DNA of 64,000 nt from Phycisphaeraceae bacterium (lineage in GTDB: Bacteria > Planctomycetota > Phycisphaerae > Phycisphaerales > UBA1924), in assembly GCA_019636615.1 (NCBI GenBank), contig JAHBXF010000001.1:1-64000 (forward strand), in the 5' to 3' direction. The notes under the pieces are model-generated. The model saw nothing but the letters and a program-made list of their open reading frames with translations. It searched no databases and had not been told where the DNA came from. Shown here one piece after another: positions 52,863-64,000 of the stretch; the first letter of the stretch is position 1; each line of letters starts with the position of its first letter. Made by a program: the position numbers and the translations under genes.

Positions 52863-53333
52863 TCAGCCGCGGCGGCGGCGCGCCGCGACCAGGCCGGCCA
52901 TGGCGAGCACTGCAAAGCCCGCGGGTGCCGGGACAATCTGCCCGCGGATTTCACCGCCGGGGAAGGTCGAAGTGTGGATGTTGATGTAGAGCAGTTCGTC
53001 GAGCAGGTCGGCGTACTGCGAGGCCGTGAAGGTGCCGTTGTTGATGATCGGGCTGGCCTGTGGGCCAAGGTTGATGATCACCGGCCCATTGACGCCGAAC
53101 GCGGCGCGGTGGAAGTGCGCGGCGGAGATGGGGGTTGTGAGGCCCGAGTACACCACCGTGAGCGAATACTCGAACGTGACGGGGTTGACGATCAGCGTGC
53201 CTTGACCAACCGCGGGCGAGGCGTTGGCGGGTACTTCCTGCAAACCCGACAAGGGGAAGTTGTACGTCTGCGCAGACGCCGCGGCGCCAGCAAGTGCAAC
53301 AACCAATACCGTGCCGATGGCTTGAATCTTCAT
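52863..53333 (-). CDS. CHRD-domain exported protein with PEP-CTERM-like tail
   Basis: 156 residues; AGGAGAGG precedes ATG 53333. Signal peptide MKIQAIGTVLVVALAGAAAS, then a CHRD domain (FPLSGLQEVPANASPAVGQG, AAHFHRAAFGVNGPVII, YINIHTSTFPGGEIRGQI). Tail VPAPAGFAVLAMAGLVAA plus RRRRG is the same type as in the 6.9-16.2 kb array, but this gene is alone and no start codon follows its Arg codons. Likely an exported and sorted surface protein. Confidence 0.88.
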   Translation of the reverse strand: MKIQAIGTVLVVALAGAAASAQTYNFPLSGLQEVPANASPAVGQGTLIVNPVTFEYSLTVVYSGLTTPISAAHFHRAAFGVNGPVIINLGPQASPIINNGTFTASQYADLLDELLYINIHTSTFPGGEIRGQIVPAPAGFAVLAMAGLVAARRRRG

Positions 53334-53829
53334 CTCTTGCCTCTCCTGGAAAAACGTGACCGTTCTTTACACCGTTCGCCCCGGCCGGCGGAAACGCCCG
53401 GGGAAGAACACTTTCTCGCGGCCGATTTCTTTGCGCGGCCGGGCCCTCACGAGCCAGTACATACACCGGGTTGAACGTCAGCCCGCCTGGGCGGTCTGAC
53501 ATCAACCTGATGCCTCTATCCTACCGAATTCATGCGTCTTTCCAAAGTAAAAATGCAGACATGGATGAGAATTTCACCCTAATCCGTTCAGGCTTGGACA
53601 CTTAGAGCATGGGGCTTTTTGTCGAACTCTTCCAGAATCGTGCGATCTTTCCGCCTGGAAGATGCCCTTGGCGGCCCCGCAGAACCGTCGTCCGCACCAA
53701 ACTCACCCAGTTGCCTGCCGCACGCGAATGGAGGCCTGAATCAGGGGGGAAGGGCGAATACCGGATATGCGCTGCGTGCCCGGCATCGCCCGAACGTCAC
53801 TCGCTATGCTCATTGCTGGTGCCGCGCCG
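53334..53829. other. Intergenic region with the CHRD and hybrid-kinase promoters
   Basis: About 500 nt between divergent genes. Short frames present have no translation signals and no recognisable product. In-frame upstream codons of the kinase reach 53767. No clear promoter was recognised. Confidence 0.4.
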
Positions 53830-56784
53830 ATGACGAACGAACCCACCACCGAAGTCCTGATCCCGGCCGAACGCGCAGAGCGCATCGCTTTCGCATGCCG
53901 CGTGGCGCTGACCGCCGCGGCATTTCTCGCGCTGGCGGGGTGGTCTCGGGGGATGATGCGCCTCGACGGCCCGTTCGCGGTCTGTTTTCTCGCCTCCGGG
54001 GTGGTCGTTGGCGCCAGCCTGCGCGAGCGTGGCTGGCGTGAGTTCATCATTGTGGGGGCGGCGCTGTGCGTGTGCAGCATGTTGTGGGATCTGCTGATGC
54101 GGCAAGGGTCGCTGGTATCGGCCGGGTTTGTGGCATTGACCGTAGCGGCACAGGCGTTGGCCGCGCGGATGGCGTGGACGATCATCGATCGCAGAATCGG
54201 CGCGGTGAGGATCTGGCTCAACCCTGCCCGGGTTGTAGTGCCGGCGTCGATCGTTGGCGCCATGGCGGCAGGCGTGATCGCGGCCTCCTGGCCGTTGTTC
54301 ACCCCTGCGATCGAGTGGAAGGCGTCGGTCGCGGTACGGATCCTGCTCGCACGCGCGCTCTCCGACCTCTCCGGCTCGCTCATGGTGGCCCCGGTGGTGC
54401 TGGGTGCCCTTGGGCTCATCCCGTTCCTGGGCGAGCATCACCGGTCTCGCAGCATCATCACGGGTTGCCTGGCTGTGATCGCCACCGCGGGGGTATTCTG
54501 GATCATTCCCCGTGACAGCGGCGCGGCCCTGGCATTGGTGTGCATCCCCATCCCGCTGGTCGTGATCGCGTCTTACCGCTGCTCACTGCCAGTGCTTGGG
54601 CTGGTTCTAGGGCTCATCGCCACGCTGATTCTCGCGTTGACCAAGGCGGGGCACGGCCCGCTGGTTCTGCTGGCGGCCAGCACATCGTCTCAGGTTCTTG
54701 GCACACAGGCGTATCTCACGATTCTCTCGCTGACGGGGCTGTTGCTGGGCGGGGTCGTTCACCAGTCGCGCGAGGTGTCGCACAAACTCGCGATGAGCGA
54801 GGGCCGGTTCAGAGAGTTCATCTCCGGGGCTACCGAGGGGGTGTGGCGCACGGATATCTGTCCGCCTGTGCCCACGTGTCTGCCCCCCAGCGTGCTCGCG
54901 CGGGTGTGTCTTGAACGTTCGGTGTATACCGAGTGCAACGATGCCATGGCCCGCATGTACGGCCTTGAGCGCGCGAAGGACCTCATCGGCATGCCGGTGC
55001 TGCGGCTGATGTCCATCGATAACCCGCAGAATGTCGCGGCGATCCGCGCGTGGATCGACAACGGCTTCACGGTGAAGGAGACCGAAACCCACGAAACCGA
55101 CATCAACGGCAACACACGCTACTTCATGAACAGCATTGTCGGCACTGTCACCAACGGGTACCTCACCCATGCCTGGGGCGTGCAACGCGATGTGACCCTG
55201 AAGCACCTTGCCGAGCAGGCGATGGAACGCAGCCGAAAGCGGCTCGAGGCCATCATCAGCAACACGCCGCACGTCGCGGTGCAGGGGTATGACGCGCAAG
55301 GGCGGGTGCGGTTCTGGAACAACGCCTCGGAGCAGATGTTCGGATACTCGCAGCAGGAAACGCTGGGGCGGGAGGTGGGCGAACTCATCCTGAACGCCAG
55401 TGAAACCCGCGAGTTCCTGCGCCTGGCCAAGGAGGTGCTGCGAACCGGGCGGGCGATCGGGCCATACCAGTGGGAGTTTCGCAGGAAAGACGGCACGCTC
55501 GGCACCGCGCTTTCCACGATTTTTTCTGTACCCGGGGCCGAGCCCCCCGAGATCGTCTGCATGGATATCGACATCACAGCGCGTGTCGAGGCGGAACGCG
55601 AACGCGGCCGGCTTGAAGAACACCTTCGGCACGCGCAGCGGCACGAGAGCCTGGGCATGCTGGCCGGCGGCCTTGCCCATGACATCAACAACCTGCTGGT
55701 GGGCATTCTCGGCAACACCAACGAGACGCTCCATCACTTGCCGACAAGCCATCCTGCCCGTGAATGGATCGAGCAGGCTCACGCCTCGGCCAAGCGCATC
55801 GCGGGCATCACGCGCGGGCTTCTTGCCGCCACAGGACGCGACACGGCCGTGAAACAGCCTGTGATGCTCGGCGACCTGCTGTGCCGCGCTGTCCACTCGT
55901 TGAGAGGGTCGATGCCCGATGGGGTCTCGCTGCGGCTCGAAGGCGGCCCGAGTGACACGCCGGTGCTCGCCGACGAGCCCCAACTGTTGAAAGCGCTGAG
56001 CCAACTTGTGGACAACGCCGTTGAGGCGAGTGAACACCGCCCATCGGAGATCGTGGTGCGGTATGGAGTTGATCATGGCGGTGCCGATGGGGCCTCGACG
56101 GAGGGCGGCGGATCGAAAACGTACATCGAGGTCGTTGACACCGGATCTGGGATAGACCCAAAGCATATTGATCATGTCTTTGACCCATTTTTCACAACGA
56201 AGTTTGCCGGGCGTGGGATGGGTTTGGCGGTTGTCCGAGGTGTTATGAAATCACACGGCGGCACCGCCTCTGTGGCCCCGCAGGACGGGCGTGGGACCGT
56301 GATGCGGCTGACGTTTCCGTTCACGGCCGGAGAAATTGCTGACTCTGGCCAAGGAATCGGCAACGAAGGGCCTTCGTCGAACGAACACTCTTCTATGGAG
56401 CACAACGGCCGGACCATACTGATCGTGGACGACGAGCCGATGGTGCGCGACGTGACATCACGGCTGCTCCATCATCGCGGCTACAAGACAGCCCAGGCCA
56501 TGAGCGGGGATGCGGCGCTGGGCCTGCTCGAGAAGAGCGCAGACGCATACAGCCTGATCATTCTGGACATGACCATGCCCGGGATGGACGGGGTTCAGAC
56601 GCTGCGTGAGATCCGGCGGCGCTTCGGCGACATCCCGGTTGTCCTCAGCAGCGGCTACCCGCCCGAAGCGGTGGGCGACATCTGCCGCGACCTGGGGCGG
56701 GTGTGTTTCGTGCAAAAGCCCTTCGACAGCAAGACGCTTGTCGAGGCGATCGAGACCGCCATCGCGGACAGCGCGAGGGCGTGA
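53830..56784 (+). CDS. MASE1-type hybrid sensor histidine kinase
   Basis: 984 residues from ATG 53830; in-frame starts at 53767 and 53806 are possible. About eight membrane segments in the first ~310 residues form a MASE1-like sensor (AFLALAGWSRGMMRLDGPFA, GPLVLLAASTSSQVLG). Two PAS domains follow (about 330-470 and 475-600), then the H-box LAHDINN with His617 and an ATPase domain (NAVEASEHRPSEIVVRYG, DTGSGIDPKHIDHVFDPFFT, GRGMGLAVVRGVM). The C-terminal receiver has all key residues: TILIVDDEPMVRD, Asp913 in ILDMTMPGMDG and VQKPFD. Unlike the kinase at 49648, this one keeps a working receiver. Signal and output are unknown. Confidence 0.9.
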   Translation: MTNEPTTEVLIPAERAERIAFACRVALTAAAFLALAGWSRGMMRLDGPFAVCFLASGVVVGASLRERGWREFIIVGAALCVCSMLWDLLMRQGSLVSAGFVALTVAAQALAARMAWTIIDRRIGAVRIWLNPARVVVPASIVGAMAAGVIAASWPLFTPAIEWKASVAVRILLARALSDLSGSLMVAPVVLGALGLIPFLGEHHRSRSIITGCLAVIATAGVFWIIPRDSGAALALVCIPIPLVVIASYRCSLPVLGLVLGLIATLILALTKAGHGPLVLLAASTSSQVLGTQAYLTILSLTGLLLGGVVHQSREVSHKLAMSEGRFREFISGATEGVWRTDICPPVPTCLPPSVLARVCLERSVYTECNDAMARMYGLERAKDLIGMPVLRLMSIDNPQNVAAIRAWIDNGFTVKETETHETDINGNTRYFMNSIVGTVTNGYLTHAWGVQRDVTLKHLAEQAMERSRKRLEAIISNTPHVAVQGYDAQGRVRFWNNASEQMFGYSQQETLGREVGELILNASETREFLRLAKEVLRTGRAIGPYQWEFRRKDGTLGTALSTIFSVPGAEPPEIVCMDIDITARVEAERERGRLEEHLRHAQRHESLGMLAGGLAHDINNLLVGILGNTNETLHHLPTSHPAREWIEQAHASAKRIAGITRGLLAATGRDTAVKQPVMLGDLLCRAVHSLRGSMPDGVSLRLEGGPSDTPVLADEPQLLKALSQLVDNAVEASEHRPSEIVVRYGVDHGGADGASTEGGGSKTYIEVVDTGSGIDPKHIDHVFDPFFTTKFAGRGMGLAVVRGVMKSHGGTASVAPQDGRGTVMRLTFPFTAGEIADSGQGIGNEGPSSNEHSSMEHNGRTILIVDDEPMVRDVTSRLLHHRGYKTAQAMSGDAALGLLEKSADAYSLIILDMTMPGMDGVQTLREIRRRFGDIPVVLSSGYPPEAVGDICRDLGRVCFVQKPFDSKTLVEAIETAIADSARA

Positions 56785-56829
56785 GGCCCGGCTGGGGTTC
56801 GGTGCTGCCAGCGCAGTTCACAGTTGAAA

Positions 56830-56858
56830 AACCCCGCGGCCGAGGTGGCCGCGGGGTT
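56830..56858 (-). terminator. Bidirectional terminator between hybrid kinase and ppdK
   Basis: AACCCCGCGGCC (56830-56841) and GGCCGCGGGGTT (56847-56858) form a perfect 12-bp stem around a 5-nt loop. TTTTTC follows on the minus strand, 64 nt after the ppdK stop. On the plus strand it lies 46 nt after the kinase stop. Confidence 0.85.
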
Positions 56859-56922
56859 CTCTTGTGTCAAGGTCTTCACGATGCGCCCGGTCATACCGCG
56901 TGAGCGTTGACCGGGGCGGCGG

Positions 56923-59718
<2,796 letters not shown>

Positions 59719-59923
59719 GGAAACCCCTCACATCGGGGGTTCGTCTTTCGCGGCTCCGGCTCTCCGCCCCGGAAGGCCACACGGGCGGGACCTTTGTTCG
59801 CTCTTTGGTAAGGGCCGGCCGTCTTCCTTTCTCGGACTGACAGCCTTTGGCAGTAGTTTAGGATCCCTGCACGGCACGGGCGAGTGTCGCGCCGATGCAC
59901 TCTGGCCGCGCGTACCGTCGCGT

Positions 59924-61348
59924 GTGCCTGTCCGCGATCGAGAAACGAACCCCGAACTGCCTCAACCGACGCCAGAACAGGTATTTTTCCGCTGGCCCCG
60001 CCGTGAACCGCTGGCCGCGCTCTGGAGCGGAGACCACGCCGCGCGCACCACCCTGCTGGCAAACCCCGGGAAGCCTGTGCTCGTGCCCTCGGGCGAGAAT
60101 CCACTGCCAGCCCTTCGCGCCCTGCTTCGCGCGGCCTCACCTCACGGGCGCGGCGGCTGGATGGTGCTTCTCTCGTACGACGCGGGGCGCGCCCTGGAAC
60201 CCAGGGCACGAACCGCCAACGGCGCGGCGGACGACCGGGGCTGGCCCGCCGCGGTCTTTCTGCGCATCGATGCTCCCCTGGTGTATGACCATGCCCTCGG
60301 CAGATGGAACGACGCCGACCGGGCGGCCGCCGAGGCCGGGCCCGAACCCGCGCAGACCGATGCGTTTGAAACCGGCCCGGCGCGGAGCGCAACGTCACAA
60401 GGGGCATACGAAGCCGGCGTGGCGCGTGTCGTTGAGTATCTCTGCGCCGGGGATGCCTATCAGGTCAACCTCGCGCATCGCTTCACGCTGCCGATGCGCG
60501 GGAGTGCCCGCGCGTTCTTCTCGCGCCTTGCGGGCGCGGCCAACCCACGCTACGGCGCGTACCTGGAGTTCGACGAGCCTGACGGAACCCGTCGCGCGGT
60601 CTGCTCGGCAAGCCCGGAACTCTATCTCGCCTATAACGCGGGCACGCGCCGTGTTCAGACGTGCCCTATGAAAGGAACCCGGCCGCACAGCGCCAGCGCC
60701 CAGTCGCTGCGCGAAGCGCCCAAAGACGCCGCGGAACTGGCGATGATCGTTGATCTCATGCGCAACGACCTGGGGCGTGTCTGCGTCGCGGGCACCATGC
60801 GAGTCGACCACGCCCGCGAGATCGAACGTCACGGCGCGAGCCCGGAGTCTTCGCTGTGGCAGGCCACCGCCACGATCTCGGGCACCCTCGCGTCGGGGGC
60901 TGATCTTGCGGATCTGATCGGGGCGACCTTTCCGCCCGGCTCGGTCACGGGCGCCCCGAAAATTCGGGCGATGCAGATCATCGATGAACTCGAACCCGTC
61001 CGGCGCGGGCCGTACTGCGGCGCGCTCGGGTACATCAGCGACAGCGGCGATGCGGCGTTCAATGTGGCCATCCGCACCGCGCTCATCACCGGCTCGCCGG
61101 GGGCGTGCCCGGGCGAGTTTGAAGCCTCGCTGCTGGATTATTCCGTTGGCGCCGGGGTGGTTGTCGAGAGCGAGCCGCGCGCCGAATGGCTTGAAACGCT
61201 GGATAAAGCCGGTGTGCTGCGCGGGGCTCTTGCGCACGCCGGTCAGATCGAGAGCGAGTCTTCACAAGCCACACAAGCGCCCGCGCCGCCCCAGACCATC
61301 ACCGTGCCCCCCACCACCTCTTCCGGCATTGCGACCACCGCGCCATGA
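59924..61348 (+). CDS. pabB: Chorismate-utilising enzyme, aminodeoxychorismate synthase component I
   Basis: 474 residues from GTG 59924; longer readings would run across the divergent ppdK start and are rejected. The chorismate-binding domain (about 200-450) shows GDAYQVNLAHRFTLP, RAVCSASPELYLAYNAG, CPMKGTRPHSASAQSL, AELAMIVDLMRNDLGRVC and the active signature PPGSVTGAPKIRAMQIIDEL, with CGALGYISDSGDAAFNVAIR. This favours PabB over anthranilate synthase TrpE; PKIRAMQIIDELEP is typical of PabB. Produces aminodeoxychorismate for folate when paired with a PabA amidase, which is not here. Ends with a Thr/Pro tail and ATGA overlap with the next gene. Confidence 0.88.
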   Translation: MPVRDRETNPELPQPTPEQVFFRWPRREPLAALWSGDHAARTTLLANPGKPVLVPSGENPLPALRALLRAASPHGRGGWMVLLSYDAGRALEPRARTANGAADDRGWPAAVFLRIDAPLVYDHALGRWNDADRAAAEAGPEPAQTDAFETGPARSATSQGAYEAGVARVVEYLCAGDAYQVNLAHRFTLPMRGSARAFFSRLAGAANPRYGAYLEFDEPDGTRRAVCSASPELYLAYNAGTRRVQTCPMKGTRPHSASAQSLREAPKDAAELAMIVDLMRNDLGRVCVAGTMRVDHAREIERHGASPESSLWQATATISGTLASGADLADLIGATFPPGSVTGAPKIRAMQIIDELEPVRRGPYCGALGYISDSGDAAFNVAIRTALITGSPGACPGEFEASLLDYSVGAGVVVESEPRAEWLETLDKAGVLRGALAHAGQIESESSQATQAPAPPQTITVPPTTSSGIATTAP

Positions 61349-62190
61349 TCGACCGCTTCGCACAGTTCCCCAGGGCGCTCGCCGAGCGCAGCGAGCGCCG
61401 CAGACTCGGCCCGGCCGGCACCCCGACATTGCTGGCGCACCCCGACTGGGAAACCCCCGCGCCCGTCGTGCTGTGGATGCACGGCCGCACAGTGAACAAG
61501 GAACTCGATCCGGGCCGGTATGTTCGGTGGATCCGCGCCGGCATCGCCGCGTGCGCGGTAGACCTTCCCGGGCACGGTGAGCGGCACGACCCTTCGATGC
61601 AAGGCCCCGAGCGTTCGCTCGACATGCTCGCGCAGATGCGCCGCGAGATCGACGGCGTGCTCGAAGCGCTTCGCGCCCCGGAGTTCCACGGCCTCTTTGA
61701 CCTCTCCCGCGTCGGCATCGGCGGCATGTCGGCCGGTGGCATGGTCACACTGCGCCGCCTGTGCGACCCGCACACTTTCCTGTGCGCCTCGGTCGAGGGA
61801 ACAACAGGCTCGCTGCGTTCGCTCTACTTCCCAACACAGGAAGAAACCGGCACACGGGCCCCGTGGGCTGTGTCGCACGACCCCGCGGCCGTGGCAGAGG
61901 TAGACCCCTCCACCCACCTGAACTCGTGGAGGCCCATCCCCCTGCTTGCGTTGCACTCAGAGGCCGACGCCGTGGTGCCGTGGGCTGGCCAGCACCGTTT
62001 CCTCAAGTCGCTGCAAGAACACTATCAGGCCCGCGGCCATGATCCTTCGCTGGTGCGCTGGGTCACCTGGCCCGGCACCGGCGCGCCCCTGGAGCACGCG
62101 GGCTTCGGGCGCTACGCCAACGACGCCAAAAACGCGCAGACCGAGTTCTTCCAAACCCACCTGCGCCCCACACCACCGCAGGCGGTCTAA
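61345..62190 (+). CDS. Alpha/beta hydrolase
   Basis: 281 residues; ATG overlaps the pabB stop (ATGA). PAPVVLWMHGRTVNKELDPG gives the oxyanion region, ACAVDLPGHGERHD the beta4 block, and GGMSAGGMVTLRRL the nucleophile elbow with Ser. LLALHSEADAVVPWAGQHRF and TGAPLEHAGFGRYA carry the acid and His. Probably an esterase of the dienelactone/prolyl-oligopeptidase-like group. Coupled to pabB, but no folate role is evident. Confidence 0.85.
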   Translation: MIDRFAQFPRALAERSERRRLGPAGTPTLLAHPDWETPAPVVLWMHGRTVNKELDPGRYVRWIRAGIAACAVDLPGHGERHDPSMQGPERSLDMLAQMRREIDGVLEALRAPEFHGLFDLSRVGIGGMSAGGMVTLRRLCDPHTFLCASVEGTTGSLRSLYFPTQEETGTRAPWAVSHDPAAVAEVDPSTHLNSWRPIPLLALHSEADAVVPWAGQHRFLKSLQEHYQARGHDPSLVRWVTWPGTGAPLEHAGFGRYANDAKNAQTEFFQTHLRPTPPQAV

Positions 62191-62254
62191 GCCCCCGCGT
62201 CAATGGGTTGATGGCCGCCACCCCGCGCCTCACGCCCGCTACGCTCGCCCACGG

Positions 62255-63700
62255 ATGAACTGGCGACGTTTCTACCCCCTGTCAGGGCTGCCCGGCCAGA
62301 GTCAACTCTGGGCGTGGATCTCCTACGACGTTGCCAACCAGTCTTTCACGCTGCTCATCAACACGCTCCTCTTTTCGATCTTCTTCACCACGATCGTCGT
62401 GCAGGGGGATCAATCCCTGGCCAACTTCTGGTGGTCGCTCACCTTCGCGACCAGCATGGTGCTCACCACGCTCGCCTCCCCGCTGGCGGGGGCCATCTCG
62501 GACGAACGCGCCTGGAAGAAGGAAAGCCTGGTGCTCACCGGGCTGATCTGCGGCGTGCTCACGTGCGCGCTGGGCCTTGTGCAGCCGGGTCAGATCTGGC
62601 TGGCCATGCTCATCTACATCCCCGCAAACTTCGCCTTCGCCATCGGCGAGAACTTTCTGGCATCATTCATGCCGGAACTCTCTGAGCGCAAGCACTTCGG
62701 CAAAGTCTCGGGTTTTTCGTGGGCGTGCGCCTACGCCGCCGCGCTGCTGCTGCTGGTGCTCACCGCGGGCGCGATGCACCTCTTCAAACTCGAAAGCCCC
62801 GACGCCTGGCGGCCTTTCTTCGTCTTCGCGGGCTTGTGGTTCATCGCGTTCATGATTCCCACGATTTTCGTGCTGCGGGAACGCGCCCGGCCACGCCCAA
62901 GCGGGCGCAGCGTCTGGGCCGCCGGGTTCGTTCGTCTGGGCGAGACCATCCGGCATCTGCGCGGCTTCAAAGACCTCGCGCTGCTCATCCTTGCGTCGCT
63001 GCTCTACGGTACGGGCATGTCGGTAGTCGTCTTCTTCGCGGGCATCATCGCGTCAGACTTCGGCTTTCGAGATGTTCAACTCGTGATGTTTGTGGGGGTC
63101 ATCACCGCGACGGGCGTTCTGGGCACGCTGGTGCCCACCATCCTCCAAGACCGCCTGGGCCACAAACGCACGGTGGTGATGCTGCTCATCGTGTGGACGC
63201 TGACCACCCTGGGCCTGGCCTTCTTCGCCTGGCTGCGCGCCCGAGCCCCCGACCCATCCTCTCTCCCCCGCTGGCCCATCTGGCTGGCGGGCAACCTACT
63301 GGGGCTTGGCCTGGGCTCGCTGGGGTCGGCCAACCGCGCGTTTGTGGGTTTCCTCACGCCGCGCTCGCGATCGGGCGAGGTCTTCGGCATCTGGGGCATG
63401 GTCTTCAAACTCGCCGCGGTCCTCACCATCCCCTTCGCGATCGTCAAGGATCTCATGGGCACGCCCCAGGCGCTTGTCGTGCTGGCGTTCTTCATCGCCG
63501 CGGGGCTTGCCGTCACCCTGCTCATCGATGTCGATCGCGGCGTGAAAGCGGCAAACGACTACGACGCGTCTTTTTCCGACGGCGCGGCGAATACGCTCAC
63601 ACCATGTCCGCCCCACACCAACCTCCCCCCGGACGCCCCCCACGTCCCCCACAACCCCCACACCCCCCACGGGCCCCCGCCGGGCCAAGAACCCCGCTGA
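62255..63700 (+). CDS. MFS transporter of the UMF1 family
   Basis: 481 residues from ATG 62255; an upstream reading of the frame overlaps the hydrolase gene and is rejected. About 11-12 membrane segments ([76 protein letters not shown]). WAWxxYDxANQ and the [10 protein letters not shown] motif are typical of UMF1 permeases. The last ~40 residues are Pro/His-rich ([20 protein letters not shown]) and are encoded by the same C-rich tract that opens trpB in another frame. Substrate unknown. Confidence 0.85.
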   Translation: MNWRRFYPLSGLPGQSQLWAWISYDVANQSFTLLINTLLFSIFFTTIVVQGDQSLANFWWSLTFATSMVLTTLASPLAGAISDERAWKKESLVLTGLICGVLTCALGLVQPGQIWLAMLIYIPANFAFAIGENFLASFMPELSERKHFGKVSGFSWACAYAAALLLLVLTAGAMHLFKLESPDAWRPFFVFAGLWFIAFMIPTIFVLRERARPRPSGRSVWAAGFVRLGETIRHLRGFKDLALLILASLLYGTGMSVVVFFAGIIASDFGFRDVQLVMFVGVITATGVLGTLVPTILQDRLGHKRTVVMLLIVWTLTTLGLAFFAWLRARAPDPSSLPRWPIWLAGNLLGLGLGSLGSANRAFVGFLTPRSRSGEVFGIWGMVFKLAAVLTIPFAIVKDLMGTPQALVVLAFFIAAGLAVTLLIDVDRGVKAANDYDASFSDGAANTLTPCPPHTNLPPDAPHVPHNPHTPHGPPPGQEPR

Positions 63701-64000
63701 CACCCCCCCCCAAGCCCCCCGTGGCACGCCTGAGCCACGTTCCCACGGCCCAGGGCCGCTACGGCCAGTTCGGCGGTGTGTATGTGCCCGAGACGCTGCA
63801 CCACGCGCTGGCCCAACTCGAAGAAACCTATGAACGCATCCGCCATGACGGGAAGTTCTGGGATGAACTCACCCACCTGCTCAAGACCTTCGTGGGCAGG
63901 CCCACACCGCTGTACGAAGCCCAGCGCCTCACCTCGCACGTGCGCGGGCGAAGCGGTCGCGGCAAGGGCGCGGCCATATGGCTCAAGCGTGAAGACCTGG
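63604..64000 (+). CDS. trpB: Tryptophan synthase beta chain, N-terminal part
   Basis: The frame is open from ATG 63604 to the window edge. Family sequence begins at about GTG 63721: [37 protein letters not shown], then IWLKREDL, which leads to the PLP-lysine region. TrpB makes tryptophan from indole and serine. From 63604 the first 40 codons are Pro-rich ([20 protein letters not shown]) and overlap the UMF1 gene by 97 nt, so the real start may be GTG 63721. Cut off by the window end. No trpA or trpF is in view. Confidence 0.9.
   Translation, partial: MSAPHQPPPGRPPRPPQPPHPPRAPAGPRTPLTPPPKPPVARLSHVPTAQGRYGQFGGVYVPETLHHALAQLEETYERIRHDGKFWDELTHLLKTFVGRPTPLYEAQRLTSHVRGRSGRGKGAAIWLKREDL

Overview
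The window is high-GC bacterial DNA that reads as a planctomycete of the class Phycisphaerae, probably order Phycisphaerales. This is an inference from several traits together: secreted proteins ending in a P-x-PG / short hydrophobic stretch / Arg-cluster tail (a PEP-CTERM variant), GC-type dockerin ends of the form DFNNDGGVDGADVEAFF, an ECF sigma factor next to a Ser/Thr kinase with a WD40-like C-terminal half, Phycisphaera-style RHS proteins and the futalosine menaquinone enzyme MqnE. No rRNA or tRNA gene, CRISPR array or replication origin was seen.

Layout. 1-2.3 kb: the end of a type II secretion / type IV pilus inner-membrane operon (GspC/PilP-, PilN/GspL- and PilO/GspM-like proteins, then a TPR lipoprotein). 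2.2-5.5 kb: a rearranged RHS locus on the minus strand, with an AT-richer toxin tip and a candidate immunity gene, bracketed by two halves of an IS3-family orfA. 6.1-16.2 kb: a secreted jelly-roll-like protein, then a 13-gene head-to-tail array of small exported proteins in which each gene overlaps the next by 4 nt. In 11 of the 12 junctions the codons for the C-terminal Arg cluster are also the Shine-Dalgarno site of the next gene. 16.4-19.1 kb: a metzincin protease with beta-helix and dockerin. 19.7-24.3 kb: ECF sigma factor plus a very large Ser/Thr kinase. 24.3-28 kb: an accessory stretch with two paralogous HTH-like proteins behind near-identical promoters that predict leaderless GTG starts, a 231-bp near-perfect duplication, REP-like palindromes and a possible RAYT transposase remnant.

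28-64 kb is mostly ordinary chromosome: methyltransferase, tsaC and a TolC-type lipoprotein in one operon; SH3-like and FIST proteins; an SDR; a tiny entericidin-like lipoprotein; dnaK; a large dockerin protein; mqnE; an MFS permease; Gfo/Idh/MocA and xylose-isomerase-like sugar enzymes; fabI; nadC-birA; two sensor kinases; a class V aminotransferase; a CHRD protein; ppdK; pabB, an alpha/beta hydrolase and a UMF1 permease; and the start of trpB running off the right edge.

The most unusual part is the translationally coupled array at 6.9-16.2 kb. It looks like a cassette array grown by tandem duplication and homogenised at the gene junctions, where protein-sorting tail and ribosome-binding site are the same bases. 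The RHS/IS3 permutation and the leaderless paralog pair are the next best leads.
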